A stretch of 64,000 nt of DNA from Platerodrilus igneus (GCA_036346225.1 JARFIW010000885.1:1736001-1800000); one strand, 5' to 3'; numbered from the stretch's first letter, positions 41,490-52,534 are shown. Notes: generated from the letters alone by a model not told the origin. Made by a program: numbers and translations.

Positions 41490-42770
41490 ATGGTTATATC
41501 AATTGATAAAGCTATTCTTGAAGCTAGATTTGTAGTTAAAAGGTTGGATCATATATACAGTAAAATTAATCAACCGGAAAATGTATCGATTGCTTTAATT
41601 AGAGCATCGATTAAAAGTGTCGAGCAAATTGAAACTCATTTTAAGTCTTTTTGCAAGGATATTTTCTTTGATGAGGAGAGTGAACAATTGGACGAATTCT
41701 CGGCCCTTAGAGTGAAAATCAATGATTATCTCTTAGATATTCGCATTATCGCTGAACAATGCGAATTAGATCGGGTAGAAAATAAGCCAAAGGTGGAAAA
41801 TATGAATAATTCTTTGTCGTTAAATAGTGGAATTCGCTTGAAACATCTTTCTGTCCAACGGTTCTCGGGACGCATTTCAGATTTTGAGAGTTATCATGCA
41901 ATTTATAAGCGATTGATTCATGATAATGTCAGTTTGTCACCCGTTGAAAAATTTTGTCATCTCATTGATACACTAGACGAGTCGTCGCGTGCCTTAATAA
42001 AACACTTGCCATTAAATGATTATGCATACGAGGAAGCATATAAAATCATTACTAATCGTTTTCAGTCCAAGAGGTTATTACTTTCAACATATTTTAATGC
42101 TCTCGAAAAATGCCCTAAGGTCAGTTCCTCAGACTCGCATGCGGAACTCCGGCAATTAATTAGTTGTTTTGATGAAAATATATTCGCGTTAAGGCAGATG
42201 GAAATAGATTTATTAGATTTCATGTTGTTTAATCTGTTATCAAAAAAATTAGATATAAACATTTTAAAGCGTTTCGAATTAGGAAATAATGACGAGATTC
42301 CCTCGTTCAAAGATTTAAGGTCGTACATTGAAAAACAATGTAAAGTGTTGGAAATAAATGACATTGCTTCAGGAACATGCTTAAAATTTCGAGATTCCGT
42401 GAAAGAAAGAGAAAAAGGAAGGTCTGTTAGCACTTCGGCTAAAACTTCTTTAGTTGGTACCACCAATAATGGTAAAAATTGTAGTTTATGTCAAGCTGTG
42501 CATCCTATTTATAGATGTAAGCAGTTTCTCGATAAAACACCTCGAGAAAGATTTGAGGTGGTAAAGCTTAAAAATTGTTGTATTAAATGTTTAAATACTT
42601 CACATTCGATGAAACATTGTACGTCAGATTGGTCGTGTAGAAAATATCATCAGTCGCACAATTCGTTACTCCACTTCGATAAACGAGAAAAATCGATGTC
42701 TCCACGCAGACAAACTCATCGTCAAAGGTCAGTGTCTCCTCGGAGAGCGGCGCCTAGACTTACCTACTAG
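41490..42770 (+). CDS. gag: BEL/Pao retrotransposon Gag
   Basis: This 426-residue frame is the structural protein of a BEL/Pao LTR retrotransposon. The N-terminal ~100 residues are helical; LKHLSVQRFSGRISDFESYHAIYKRLIHD (about 115-145) is the BEL Gag core block (P.F.G....W..F...F), here with some replacements. The C-terminus has the family's Cys/His array: NCSLCQAVHPIYRCKQFL, KNCCIKCLNTSHSMKHC, CRKYHQSHNSLLHF. In the last one the second Cys of the usual CxxC is Tyr. The frame stops at TAG TAG after RLTY, whereas BEL Gag usually runs straight on into Pol. The ORF itself is otherwise intact. It would make the particle in the cytoplasm. Confidence 0.9.
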   Translation: MVISIDKAILEARFVVKRLDHIYSKINQPENVSIALIRASIKSVEQIETHFKSFCKDIFFDEESEQLDEFSALRVKINDYLLDIRIIAEQCELDRVENKPKVENMNNSLSLNSGIRLKHLSVQRFSGRISDFESYHAIYKRLIHDNVSLSPVEKFCHLIDTLDESSRALIKHLPLNDYAYEEAYKIITNRFQSKRLLLSTYFNALEKCPKVSSSDSHAELRQLISCFDENIFALRQMEIDLLDFMLFNLLSKKLDINILKRFELGNNDEIPSFKDLRSYIEKQCKVLEINDIASGTCLKFRDSVKEREKGRSVSTSAKTSLVGTTNNGKNCSLCQAVHPIYRCKQFLDKTPRERFEVVKLKNCCIKCLNTSHSMKHCTSDWSCRKYHQSHNSLLHFDKREKSMSPRRQTHRQRSVSPRRAAPRLTY

Positions 42771-42804
42771 TAGACCCAGTGAAGACAATCTGTCGTCGTC
42801 GGTT

Positions 42805-43187
42805 GTGCATGAACAACCTGCCACTAGGTCGTTGATTTCGACGTCATTAGAACACACAACCACGCTGTTAGCTACGGCAATGATGTCGGTGCTAGATTAT
42901 ACAGGAAAATTGCAACCTGTTCGTGTAATTTTAGATAACGGATCCATGGAAAGTTTTATGACTGAAAGGTGCCGTCAGAAATTAGGTTTAAGGAACGGAG
43001 AGCCAATGTCACTGTTCAAGGAATTGGCTCGAATTCGTCGTTGGTGTCTGGTGCACTATCGTGTGTAGTCAGCCCCTCGGGAGCACGGTCTCCAGCATAT
43101 GAACTTGAGTGTTATATTTTACCTGACATTTGTAATCAATTACCTTGGTCGTCGATAGGGGTCAAGGAATGATCGCATACTCGGGGT
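42805..43187 (+). pseudogene. pol: BEL protease region, frameshifted
   Basis: 42805-43068 shows VRVILDNGSMESFMTERC, the aspartic protease active-site block (D-(S/T/N)-G) with Asn in the middle position. The frame is lost around 43000, and the continuation of the protease (GIGSNSSLVSGALSCVVSP, ending QLPWSSIGVK) is read in the frame of 42969-43172. A TGA then separates it from the RT frame. This region links Gag to RT in the usual BEL order and is inactivated by at least one frameshift and two stops. Confidence 0.85.
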
Positions 43188-44585
43188 TTGGCCTTAGCTG
43201 ATCCTAATTTTAATATTCCTGGTAAAATTGACATGCTACTCGGAGCGGAAATCTTTGCTCAGGTTTTGTTGAACGAATCTCGTTGGGGTGTCGCTAACGA
43301 ACCAGTCGCTACTAAAACAACCTTTGGTTGGGTTTTAACGGGAAAGGTCGTTTCCCCGAATAGTTCTATTACGTCGTTGTGTGCTTTCGTTGAGCCCTTA
43401 GACAGTGATATTCGTCGATTTTGGGAATTAGAAAATATTCCCTTCAAAAAACACATTTCCCCTGAAGAAGAAAGGTGTGAAAATCAATTTGTGGAAAGTT
43501 ATAGACGTAACAAGGACGGTCGTTTTGTAGTGTCCTTGCCCTTTAAAATTTCGGAACCCTCATTTGTGGGTATGAGATCAATTTGTATTAAAAGATTTTT
43601 GTCGTTAGAACGTCGTTTGCTAAAAAATCCTGAATTGTATTCAGATTATAAAAAATTTATGGAGGATTATTTGACAAGCGGTCACATGGTTCGAGTGAAA
43701 TCGCCTGAAAATTCGTCGGGTCATGAGAAAATGTATTACATTCCCCATCATGCTGTACATAAGCGTGATTGCACTATCACCAAATTGCGTGTGGTTTTCG
43801 ATGCTTCGTGTCCGGATCAATCTGGAAATTCGTTAAATGATAGCTTGGCTATTGGTCCTGCTCTGCAAAAGGACATTGCAGTTTTGTTACTGCACTTTCG
43901 TGTACATCATATCGTAATTACAGCTGACATCAAACAAATGTATCGGCAGATTTTGGCTAAAGATACTCATCGTGATTATCAACGTATCGTCTGGAGATTT
44001 TCTCCGTCGGATCCAATTATGGACTTTAAATTAAATACTGTAACTTATGGAGTTTCGTCATCGCCTTTTTTGGCCTTGCGTACTGTTCAAGAATTGGCAA
44101 GGTTAGAATCGATTAATTTTCCTTTCGCGTCATCGGTATTGGCGAGCGATACCTATGTTGATGACTTAGTCACTGGATGCAATTCGATTGAAGCTGCTAA
44201 TCAATTAATTGGCGAATTGAATAGTATTTGCACTAGTGGTGGTTTTCAATTAAGAAAATGGAGTAGTAATTGCCCGGAAGTGATGTCCAACTTGAGGGAG
44301 TCCCTGTCCAGTTCGGACGCAATTACATTTCAAGATAAAGATAGTGATTCGATAAAAATTTTAGGCCTTTCGTGGCGCGCTCTTACAGATGCGTTTTTAT
44401 ACAACTTAGACGTTGAAGAGCGCACTTGCACTAAGCGTAATATTTTGTCGGCTATCGCAAAAATTTTTGATTCTCTCGGTTTGATAGCGCCTTTAGTACT
44501 TTTCGCTAAACGTTTAGTTCAAGATCTTTGGCTTTTAGGTCTCGGTTGGAACCAAGAGCCGTCATTGGAAGTCGTACAAAAATAA
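43188..44585 (+). pseudogene. pol: BEL/Pao reverse transcriptase
   Basis: A 465-codon frame. DMLLGAEIF and FGWVLTGKV are the BEL linker blocks after the protease; FWELENIPF and YSDYKKFMEDYLTSGHM lead into RT. RT motifs: YYIPHHAVHK, LRVVFDAS, LNDSLAIGPALQKDI, ITADIKQMYRQI (first catalytic Asp), VTYGVSSSPFLA, and the catalytic YVDD (44154-44165) in TYVDDLVTGC. The thumb/connection LGLSWR and FDSLGLIAPL follow. All catalytic aspartates are retained. TAA at 44583-44585 cuts the polyprotein before RNase H. No LTR pair was found, so autonomous activity is unlikely. Confidence 0.9.
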
Positions 44586-44591
44586 CATTTT

Positions 44592-46223
44592 TTGGGTGAA
44601 TTGCCAGCGGTTTGGAATATTGAGATTTCGCGTCGCATCGTATGTAATAATTTTAAAGGGGTGGAGTTGCATGGATTCTGTGATGCTTCCGAAGTCGGGT
44701 ATGAAGCTGTCATCTATTTTCGTTCGTTCGATTTAGAAGGTAATATTACCATGTCATTAGTATGCGCAAAATCTAAGGTTGCTCCTACTAATCGCGTTTC
44801 ATTGCCCCGTCTCGAATTATGTGCTGCCGTACTCTTGGCAGATTTAGTAGATTTCGTCAAAAATACTTATACAGATAGTTTATCATTTAGTAATATTTTC
44901 GCGTGGTCAGATTCTACTGTTGTTTTGTTTTGGATTCGGTCTTCCTCGCATAAGTGGAAGACATTCGTTAGCAATCGCATTTCGCATATTCAAGAACGCA
45001 TTCCTCCCTCTTCGTGGTTTCATGTTAAGTCCCAGGATAACTCTGCGGATTGTGCCTCACGTGGACTTTTGGCTTCAGAGTTGGTTCATCATCCATTATC
45101 GTGGACAGGACCTTCCTGGTTAGTGTGTCGTAGCGAAGAATGGCCAGTAACGTCTCTGCCAAAACTTATCGACTCATCTCAGATGGACGTCGAATATCGT
45201 ACTCTGTCGTTAACAGTCGTTATGCCTGAGAATTTCTTAGATTTGTTGTTGGATAAATTTTCAAAACTGCAGAAAATGTGTAGGATTATTACATGTATTC
45301 GTCATTTCATTCGTAATGTTCAATGTCCGGCAGATTTGCGTTCAAAATATTCGGATGGTTTGTCTCTAGCTCAACAGCAAGAGGCTATACATTTATTGAT
45401 TAAAAGAGTTCAAACAAATGTTTTTGCCCAAGACATTGCAAATATTAAAACTGGAAAACTTGTTAGTAAACAACTTTGTAGCTTTGGTCCGTTTCTAGAT
45501 AGTCGTGATTCGTTGATGGTGGACGGTCGCCTACGTAATTCAGAGTTATCGCATGATGCAAAATTTCCAATTTTGCTTCCTCGGTCGCATCGGTTGACTG
45601 AAATTATTATATTAGATTGTCATGAAAGACATTTACATCCTGGAAATCGAACAACTCAATTTTTATTAACTAAAAATTATTGGATCTTGTCCGCAAAGAG
45701 GGCTATTCGGCAATGTTTGAAATCCTGCATTCGTTGTTTTCGTGTAAACCATGTGGCTTTATGCCCTCGTTTGGGGGATTTACCAGCTTCTAGGTTAATT
45801 CCAGGTAAGGCGTTTTTACATACGGGAGTCGACTTTGGTGGACCTTTCTCTGTCACGATGTATCGGTATCGTGGCGCAGAATCATTGAAAGCGTACATTT
45901 GCTTATTTATTTGTTTCAGCACTAAAGCTATTCATTTAGAATTAGTGTCTAACTTGTCGACAGACGCTTTCTTGGGTGCTTTACGTCGATTTATTGCTCG
46001 AAGAGGCAAATGTATTCAAATCCATTGTGATAATGGCACTAATTTTGTTGGGGCCTCTCGTGAAATCTCTCAATTGATGCGCTATTCGCCAGCCGTTGAG
46101 GGAATCGAGTTCGTGTTAAACCCTCCTGCTGCTCCTCATTTCGGTAGGTTGTGGGAGGCTGGGATTAAATCAGTAAAATCCCATTTGAAAAGAATTATCG
46201 GTGAAACTAATTTTGTCGTTTGA
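44592..46223 (+). pseudogene. pol: BEL RNase H and integrase core
   Basis: Same frame as the RT, after one stop. RNase H: GFCDASEVGYEAVIYF (Asp), LPRLELCAAVLL (Glu), AWSDSTVVLFWI (Asp), DNSADCASRG (Asp). Integrase: an HHCC-type zinc region (CHERHLHPGNRTTQFLL, CLKSCIRCFRVN), then the DDE core TGVDFGGPF, HCDNGTNFVG and GRLWEAGIKSVKSHLKRII. All catalytic residues are present. The frame is lost at about 46205-46223 and integrase continues in another frame. Confidence 0.9.
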
Positions 46224-46693
46224 AGAATTCTCGACGGTGTTGATTCTATTCGAAGCGATTCTCAACTCACGTCCACTATGCGCACTGAGTTGCGAACCGC
46301 ATGACTTTTCTTATTTGACTCCGGGTCATTTTCTTAATGTTGTACCAGTCTCGGTGTTACCAGATCCGGATTTGTTGTCCATAAACCCCTCTCGTTTAAA
46401 TCGCTGGCAACTGTTGCAGCAAATGCAACAAGGGTTTTGGAAAAGATGGAGTGCTGAATATCTGCACACGTTGCAACAGAAAGGTAAGTGGTTAAGGAAT
46501 TCCGCTACCCTGCCTATTGATTCGCTCGTCCTCTTAAAGGAAGAAAATAACCCCCCTCTACAGTGGCCGTTTAGGAAGACTAGTGGATGTTTATCCTGGT
46601 AGGGATGGTGTCGTTCGTGTAGCTACCGTCAAGACAGCCCAAGGGTTAGTTAAACGTCCTCTTGTGAAACTATGTTTACTGCCAGTTGCTTAA
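46201..46693 (+). pseudogene. pol: BEL integrase C-terminus, two frameshifts
   Basis: 46201-46602 gives NFVV-adjacent EEFSTVLILFEAILNSRPLC (the conserved LNSRPL block), YLTPGHFL, and WQLLQQMQQGFWKRWSAEYLHTLQQ, then LVLLKEENNPPLQW. The frame shifts again near 46565. The closing block (GRLVDVYPGRDGVVRVATVK) ends LCLLPVA with TAA at 46691-46693, the usual end of BEL Pol. No polypurine tract plus LTR follows before the foldback element at 46901. Confidence 0.85.
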
Positions 46694-46891
46694 TATTTAA
46701 TGGCATATATACATATATTCACTTACATAAGTTGTCGGGTTAGGTTTCTTAGTTAATAGCTCTAATTATTTTTCAATATAAAATAAGCTAGTGGTAGGAC
46801 AAATAAGGGGTATCACTTCTCCTCTGACGTCACAACACAATGTTAATTCTCATAAGGAGCACTCCATAAGGAGCCCATGTATCATACAGAG
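46694..46891. other. Short non-coding spacer after BEL pol
   Basis: ACAAATAAGGGG near 46799 is purine-rich and might be a polypurine tract, but no LTR is recognised after it. Confidence 0.3.
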
Positions 46892-46900
46892 GCAGACATA

Positions 46901-47048
46901 GGGTCCGTCAAGTTGCCCCCCCCCAGTTGACCGATTTGCTCCAAAACCTAGCACCCGTTTGCTTATAGCTAGCACTAGCTAGCACCAAAGTTGTAGAGCT
47001 AGCACCAAAGCTGTTTCAAAAATATGGCCAATTATATTCGTTGGGGCC
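46901..47048. repeat. Left terminal inverted repeat of the foldback element
   Basis: Near-perfect reverse complement of 49923-50069, extending about 147 bp through a poly-C run and the TAGCACCCGTTTGCTTATAG and AGCACCAAAG words. Confidence 0.9.
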
Positions 47049-48075
47049 AACTTAACCTATGTTTGATTCCGTTCAAAAAATCGAACCGAACCCTACTAAA
47101 AAGTTTTGGAACCGAACCGAACCTACGGCAAGATTCAGTTTGGTTTGGTTCGAGTCCATCTCTACTCCGAATTGTTCCAAAACTAAGTAGGTCTAGCCTT
47201 GCTGTCGCTCAATTGGATAAACTAACACTTCAAAAACATGAACATCATCATCATTTTGTTTTCGACCTTACTTAAGTTCGGTTTGACGCAGCTCTAACTT
47301 CTTTTCTATTCTGTGCTAATCTAATAAGTTCTATCTACCCTTCATAACCTAAATTTCTAATAATTTGACTAATATAGCTTGGTCTAGGTCTTCCTATATT
47401 CCTCTATATTTTTCCTGGCTTCCTGGGTCTACATAGATATTGGTAACCTGATGGTTGTTAAAGAACTCCAACATGTTTACATGATTCCCATTTATCAGGA
47501 AATGAAATATTACCTGGTTACCTCCTCAAAATAAAGAAAAAGTGTTAAATTATGTTATGGTAAGGCTTAAGCGACAAATCGCTGTCAACATGCCAGAACC
47601 CTAACACGAACAGGGTGATTTATTATCAATGTCACTTTATATCACTAATCACATGGTTTGATTACTGCTCGTAAGAAGAACCAAGACGAAACTAACGAGA
47701 GCTGCAAATAGAATATTGGCGTTTAATTGATATCATAACAATCTATATCATATAACAATTTTATTTAAACATAAGTAGAAACTATTTGGAAGATGAACAA
47801 ATCTTATGGAAGTGTGCTGAAGCAAATCCTATTACTTTGTGTTTTCCATACCGGTGTTTGAAATTGTACTTCAGACATATTAGTTATAATACCTCAAAAT
47901 AGTCTTCGCGCATGATGAGTAGAAAAAAAAAATTGTGTAAAAATAAAAATTTTACTTGAAAAGAACGCAACAGTTTTAATATATTTATACATAACTTAAA
48001 TTCAAAATACATTGAAATAGACGGAATTATTGATTAATACAATTTACTCTAATTTATATATCAATAGTTTCGCTT

Positions 48076-48077
<2 letters not shown>
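47049..48077. other. Interior of the foldback element, unassigned
   Basis: Short repeats of GAACCGAACC occur near 47080-47130. The frame 47024-47275 starts in the TIR and has no motif. No transposase or other gene is seen. Confidence 0.4.
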
Positions 48078-48078
<1 letters not shown>

Positions 48079-48126
<48 letters not shown>

Positions 48127-48141
48127 TATAAATATATATAA
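48079..48141. repeat. (TA)n microsatellite with interruptions
   Basis: About 43 bp of pure TA, then TATAAATATA variants, directly before a small TIR element. Confidence 0.9.
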
Positions 48142-48143
48142 AT

Positions 48144-48347
48144 ACGACCGTCTCACAAAAGTAATGCCGCGGCTGCAATGATAGGTTAGGTTACTGTTAG
48201 AAATAGATATAGATATAGATGCAATAGTTTTAGCAACTGTTCTGATATGCGTGTTAAGTGATTTGTGTTTTTTAATAATAATATCTATTTGTAACTGTAA
48301 CCTAACCTATCATTGCAGCCACGGCATTACTGGCGTGAAACGGCCGT
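48144..48347. mobile_element. MITE-like TIR unit with TTAGG-type words
   Basis: Arms 48161-48195 and 48297-48330 are inverse (34 bp, about one mismatch), with weaker similarity extending outward to GACCGTCTCAC and GTGAAACGGCCG. The arms contain GATAGGTTAGGTTAC, two tandem units of the insect telomeric pentamer TTAGG. The interior is AT-rich without ORFs. Confidence 0.7.
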
Positions 48348-49049
48348 TTTTAAATTTATCCCAGAACATTAATTGAACTTCGGCATAAAAATTAAGCAAT
48401 TTTGTGTTTATTCTTTTTTACAAGTCTTTCACTACACCCATTCTTTCACCATATTACAAGCCAGTTTTTCATCAACTATATAGTATATTATTTAAAATTT
48501 TTTTTAAAAAATACAGAACACTATAAGAGCTGAGTGGCTCTCGCTTAGCATTGATGCCGCTGAATACTGCTTTTATATTTCGTATCGTATACAACAATCT
48601 CATAAAGAAAGATATACTTAGATATAGAACCATTGTCGTACCGTATTTTCGGATAACATTTAAACAAATATATTTATAGAGTAGTACTTATATCGTTAGA
48701 ATTTTAGAATTTTATCTGTCATTTCAGAAAATATAATTAAATTTTATGGCATTTAGACACCTTCATCTAAAATATCAATTATTTCTTATAATCAACGTTT
48801 TAACGGGACATTCAGAATCCATTAAAATGTTTTCGCATTGATGAATATCTAAATGATGGTATAATCCCAAATGCATTGTAACAATGATTACTGAAGATAT
48901 CCGGCGTGTTTCATGTTCGTCTACAAGAATATCGAAGCCAGTGGCACTCATTAAAAAACAACCATGAAGAAGTCGATTTGTTTAGTGACGTAGAAAAGGG
49001 TTGAGTGAAACCCTTACAATTGCAAACCCTTTTAAACTACATGGTGATA

Positions 49050-50069
49050 GGTTTTGGAGCAACCGAAGCACGGGGGGTGCTAGCGTCAAGTTGCCCCCTC
49101 CCCCCGGATATAATTGGCCATATTTCTGAAATGGCTTTGGTGCTAGCTCTACAACATTGGTGCTAGCTAGTGCTTGCTATAAGCAAACGGGTGCTAGGTT
49201 TTGAAGCAAATTGGAACACGGGTGAGGGCTAGCGTCAAGTTGGCTTTCCCCGAATATAATTGGCTACACTTCTGAAACAGCTTTGGTGCTAACTCTACAA
49301 CTTTGGTGCTAGCTAGTGCTAGCTATAAGCAAACGGGTGCTAGGTTTTGGAGCAAATCGGACAACTGGGGGGTGGCAAAATTTCTTTAAAAAATCGCCGC
49401 CATCTTGTTTTTAAGGTGCTAGCTTTCTTACTTGGGTGCTAGCTGGTGCTAGCTCTAAGCTACATGGTGCTAGGTTTTGGAGCAAATCGAACAACTGGGG
49501 GGCTAGCGTCAAGTTAGCCCCCCCCCGAATATAATTGGCCATATTTCTGAAACAGCTTTGGTGCTAGCTCTACAACTTTGGTGCTAGCTAGTGCTAGCTA
49601 TAAGCAAACGGGTGCTAGGTTTTGGAACAAATCGGACAACTGGGGGGGGCTGGCAAAATTTCTTTAAAAAATCGCCGCCATCTTGTTTTTAAGGTGCTAG
49701 CTTTCTTACTTGGGTGCTAGCTCTAAGCTACATGGTGCTAGGTTTTGGAGCAAATCGGACAACTGGGGGGGCTGGCAAAATTTCTTTAAAAAATCGCCGC
49801 CATCTTGTTTTTAAGGTGCTAGCTTTCTTACTTGGGTGCTAGCTGGTGCTAGCTCTAAGCTACATGGTGCTAGGTTTTGGAGCAAATCGAACAACTGGGG
49901 GGGGCTAGCGTCAAGTTAGCCCCCCCCCCGAATATAATTGGCCATATTTCTGAAACAGCTTTGGTGCTAGCTCTACAACTTTGGTGCTAGCTAGTGCTAG
50001 CTATAAGCAAACGGGGGCTAGGTTTTGGAGCAAATCGGTCAACTGGGGGGGGGCCAACTTGACGGACCC
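49050..50069. repeat. GGTGCTAGCT tandem/complex repeats, right arm of the foldback element
   Basis: Unit modules recur several times. They are GGTGCTAGCTCTACAACTTT, GCTAGCTATAAGCAAACGGG, GCTAGGTTTTGGAGCAAATC, a G-run before a CAAGTT(A/G)G word, and a second module with AAAATCGCCGCCATCTTG. Two module orders alternate, giving units of roughly 120-190 bp. This is the expanded counterpart of the single left TIR. Confidence 0.9.
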
Positions 50070-50078
50070 GCAGACATA

Positions 50079-50344
50079 TCCCATAACTAGTACCACCACA
50101 CTTGCAAAAAAAATTGCACATCTGGTAACAAAATGTGCACAATAGTTTTCTTCAACTAAGCACTTTGTAGCTCCAGGTATGGATAATTTAATTAAATTCT
50201 AATTGCTTTTATCTTACAGTATGCCCTTTCACCATATTAGCAAATATTCGCACATCTAGTAACAGTATAAAATAACATTGTCATCTTATAACTAGATTAA
50301 TCCATTATACCTAATGCAATCGTTTGCAAATTAACGGATACGTT
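50079..50344. other. Short unassigned spacer
   Basis: No gene. CACATCTGGTAACA and CACATCTAGTAACAG words repeat at 50118 and 50252. Confidence 0.3.
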
Positions 50345-51560
50345 AAGGACGGCCTCAGTAATAATTGTGCCACAGCGGAAGGTGTAACTCGATTGCGTTC
50401 CACCATTTCTGATTTTTTGTATTTTTATCTTCTAAATGTTTTGTTTTTACGCATGCATTGAGGGCGGTCTCGGCAATAATTGTGACAAAGCGGAACGGGG
50501 GGGATTTTGGGTGCTAGATGGTGCTAAATCTGAGCTACCCAGTGCTAAGTTTTAGTACATCCGAGCAACGGAAGTGGAGCTGCCTGAACAAAATAGGCTG
50601 GGTACAAGGGGAGGGAGGATTTGTCAAATCTTGCTATGTTCTGAAAACAATCCTCATCTAAGATACAATCTGCATAGAATTTGTTAAATCCGCATATATT
50701 TCGAGAGGTTAGTTCCATTAAGTTTCAATTTCCGGATCATTGGGTTCTAACTCGGATAATAAATGTTGTATTACTATTAACCTACTTAAGGCAGCATTTC
50801 CGTCAAAATTAAGCCGCTGATTGTTTACCAGAATATGTTCAGAGTGTACATTTTAGAAACACCTATAATAAAACGGAAATCACAAGCTTTGAACTTTAAA
50901 AGCATTACCGAAAGGGTTGTTATGCCTCAAGCTTAAGAACTGATGAGCAATAAATAACTGGTTTGGTATTTCTACAATACAATAACTCTGTAAATGAATA
51001 GCTGCACGAAGTTCAAATTCAAAGAACGTCTAAGATATTCAAAACAAGGGATTAACTGCCAGATGTGTAAAAACCGGCAAAATTATGGGAACAAAGGATG
51101 AACATTCCGGTCATAAACCAAATGTCCCTTCACCCAAATTTTTAAATATGCATCTCTGCTTGTAAACCTGTATTCTGCAAAAGCTCATTACAATATGCTA
51201 TTTTGTACCATTCATTTTATTTTAATTAAACGAAGGGCGGTCTCAACAATGGTTGTGCCAATGCGCAAGGTGTAACTCGATTGCCTTCTGCCGTATCTGA
51301 TTGTTTATATTATTATCCTTTAAGGATGGTTTTTGAAGCCCTTACAGGGGTCGCAAGTGAATTTTATTTTTACAGATGCATTAAGGACGGTCTCGGCAAT
51401 TGATGTGCGTCGAGGGGGAAGGTGTATCTTAATTGCCTTCTGTCGTTTCCGATTTCTTATATTTGTATCCTTCGAGAGATGCCTTAAGAGCGATCTCGGC
51501 AATAGTTGTTCCAAGCCGCAAGGTGTAACTCGATTGTCTTCTGCCGTTTCTAATTGTTTA
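50345..51560. repeat. Dispersed ~125-150-bp repeat, several copies
   Basis: A unit of the form GCATT(A/G)AGG(A/G)CGGTCTC(G/A)GCAATAATTGTGCC, then GCGGAAGGTGTAACTCGATTG, then TCTGCCGTTTCTGATT recurs at about 50345-50505, 51230-51330, 51370-51460 and 51480-51560. The same unit occurs at 55225-55440. The space 50560-51225 between copies is unassigned. ORFs across the units are incidental. Confidence 0.75.
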
Positions 51561-52118
51561 TGTCTATTTATTTTTGAAATCCCTACGAATCAATCGCAAG
51601 TAAATTTTGTTTTGAGAACTTCGACATAATAAAAAAATGGTTGTAAGAAGTAAAACGAGCATTCTCAAGGAAGGTATATTTTCACCTAACTCTACATTGG
51701 TGCTCTTGGTTTATTTCATTATCCCAAAGGGTAATCCGGCTGCTACCTGTCTCGGTTGCCACCCTTTTTGTGTGAGAGAAAGGTCATGGCCGTGCATGAG
51801 GTCGTTTACAGTCGGCCATACTACCATCATCCACCTTCTCGTGGATTAGATGAAACTTCCGGTTGACTTATGTATAGTAATACAACCTTTAGAATATAGA
51901 ACCAACACACAAAACAAGGTTACTACACAATACATAATACGTGTCAACAATCAGCGTTCAACTCGTTTAAGGAATTTCCTAGATATCATAAAAAAAACAA
52001 ATTGGCCAATTATATGTACATATTTTTACCTACACCAGAATGGTTCAATCTGTTAAAAAAATGTTACAAAAGGGTTTAATACGAGCTTCCGTTAACAACT
52101 TTTGTTAATTGCGCCATG
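51561..52118. other. Unassigned DNA next to a gypsy relic
   Basis: Two short plus-strand frames (51637-51849, 51850-52056) have no recognisable motif. It may be 3' non-coding sequence of the minus-strand gypsy element. Confidence 0.3.
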
Positions 52119-52237
52119 TCATTCCTTTTGAGTACTCGGGTGTCCACATTCGGATTCTTTGCTAGATTGCGAACTGACTTCGAAGTTATAAGCCTTAAGC
52201 TTATCGATGGAAACTACCGCACGGTAGTTCTTTTGCG

Positions 52238-52534
52238 GGCGGCTCCGTCGCGTAGTGGTATGTGTGTGACTATTACGTCCAAGGTCCCGGGTTCGAATCC
52301 CGACACGGTTCACTTGAAAAATGTTAGGCGAGCATTTTTCGCAAAAATACACCCTCGTTCGGATGAGAGGTAAAATGGAGGTCCCGTGTGAGAGTGTTGT
52401 CACGCACGTTAAAGATCCCTACCTTGCTTGGAACAGCAAAGGTTCGGCAAAATTCCAAATTTTCCAGGTAAAAGAAAACTCGCTTCCTGGCCAATGTAGT
52501 ACCTTCGGGTGAAGCACTGGAAAATTACATGTAA
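52238..52534 (+). mobile_element. Full-length tRNA-derived SINE in a gypsy relic
   Basis: Head GGCGGCTCCGTCGCGTAGTGG, A box at 52248-52258 (one base changed from the other full copy, TCGCGTAGTGG), B box GGTTCGAATCC at 52290-52300, body identical in layout to 31883-32179, ending GGAAAATTACATGTAA. TTCTTTTGCG before and TTCCTCTGCG after look like a diverged 10-bp TSD. The head resembles a tRNA but has no proper acceptor closure, so I do not call a tRNA gene. Confidence 0.9.

Larger units (their letters stand above)
46901..50069. mobile_element. Foldback/Mutator-like non-autonomous transposon, 9-bp TSD
   Basis: The 3169-bp element begins GGGTCCGTCAAGTTG and ends with its exact inverse CAACTTGACGGACCC. 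GCAGACATA is duplicated perfectly on both sides (46892-46900, 50070-50078). A 9-bp duplication with long inverted ends is the hallmark of the Mutator (MULE) superfamily and of Drosophila Foldback elements. The left inverted region is one unit (46901-47048). The right side carries a tandem series of the same GGTGCTAGCT-rich unit (about 49050-50069), as in Foldback termini. No transposase frame is present, so it would depend on a partner. The interior holds a MITE-like unit (48144-48347) and a (TA)n tract. Confidence 0.9.

Noticed and set aside
42062..42466. 134-codon antisense frame
   Set aside because: It is the reverse strand of the BEL gag frame, which has clear homology.
47024..47275. 83-codon frame inside the foldback element as a transposase remnant
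   Set aside because: It begins in the TIR and contains only repeat-derived words; no DDE or zinc motif.
49050..50069. CRISPR-like array
   Set aside because: Repeat modules differ in order and spacing, there are no unique spacers, and they form the arm of a TIR element in a eukaryotic genome.
52238..52320. tRNA gene
   Set aside because: A and B boxes are present but the acceptor ends do not pair and the sequence runs directly into a repeated body; it is a SINE head. The same holds for 32100-32179.
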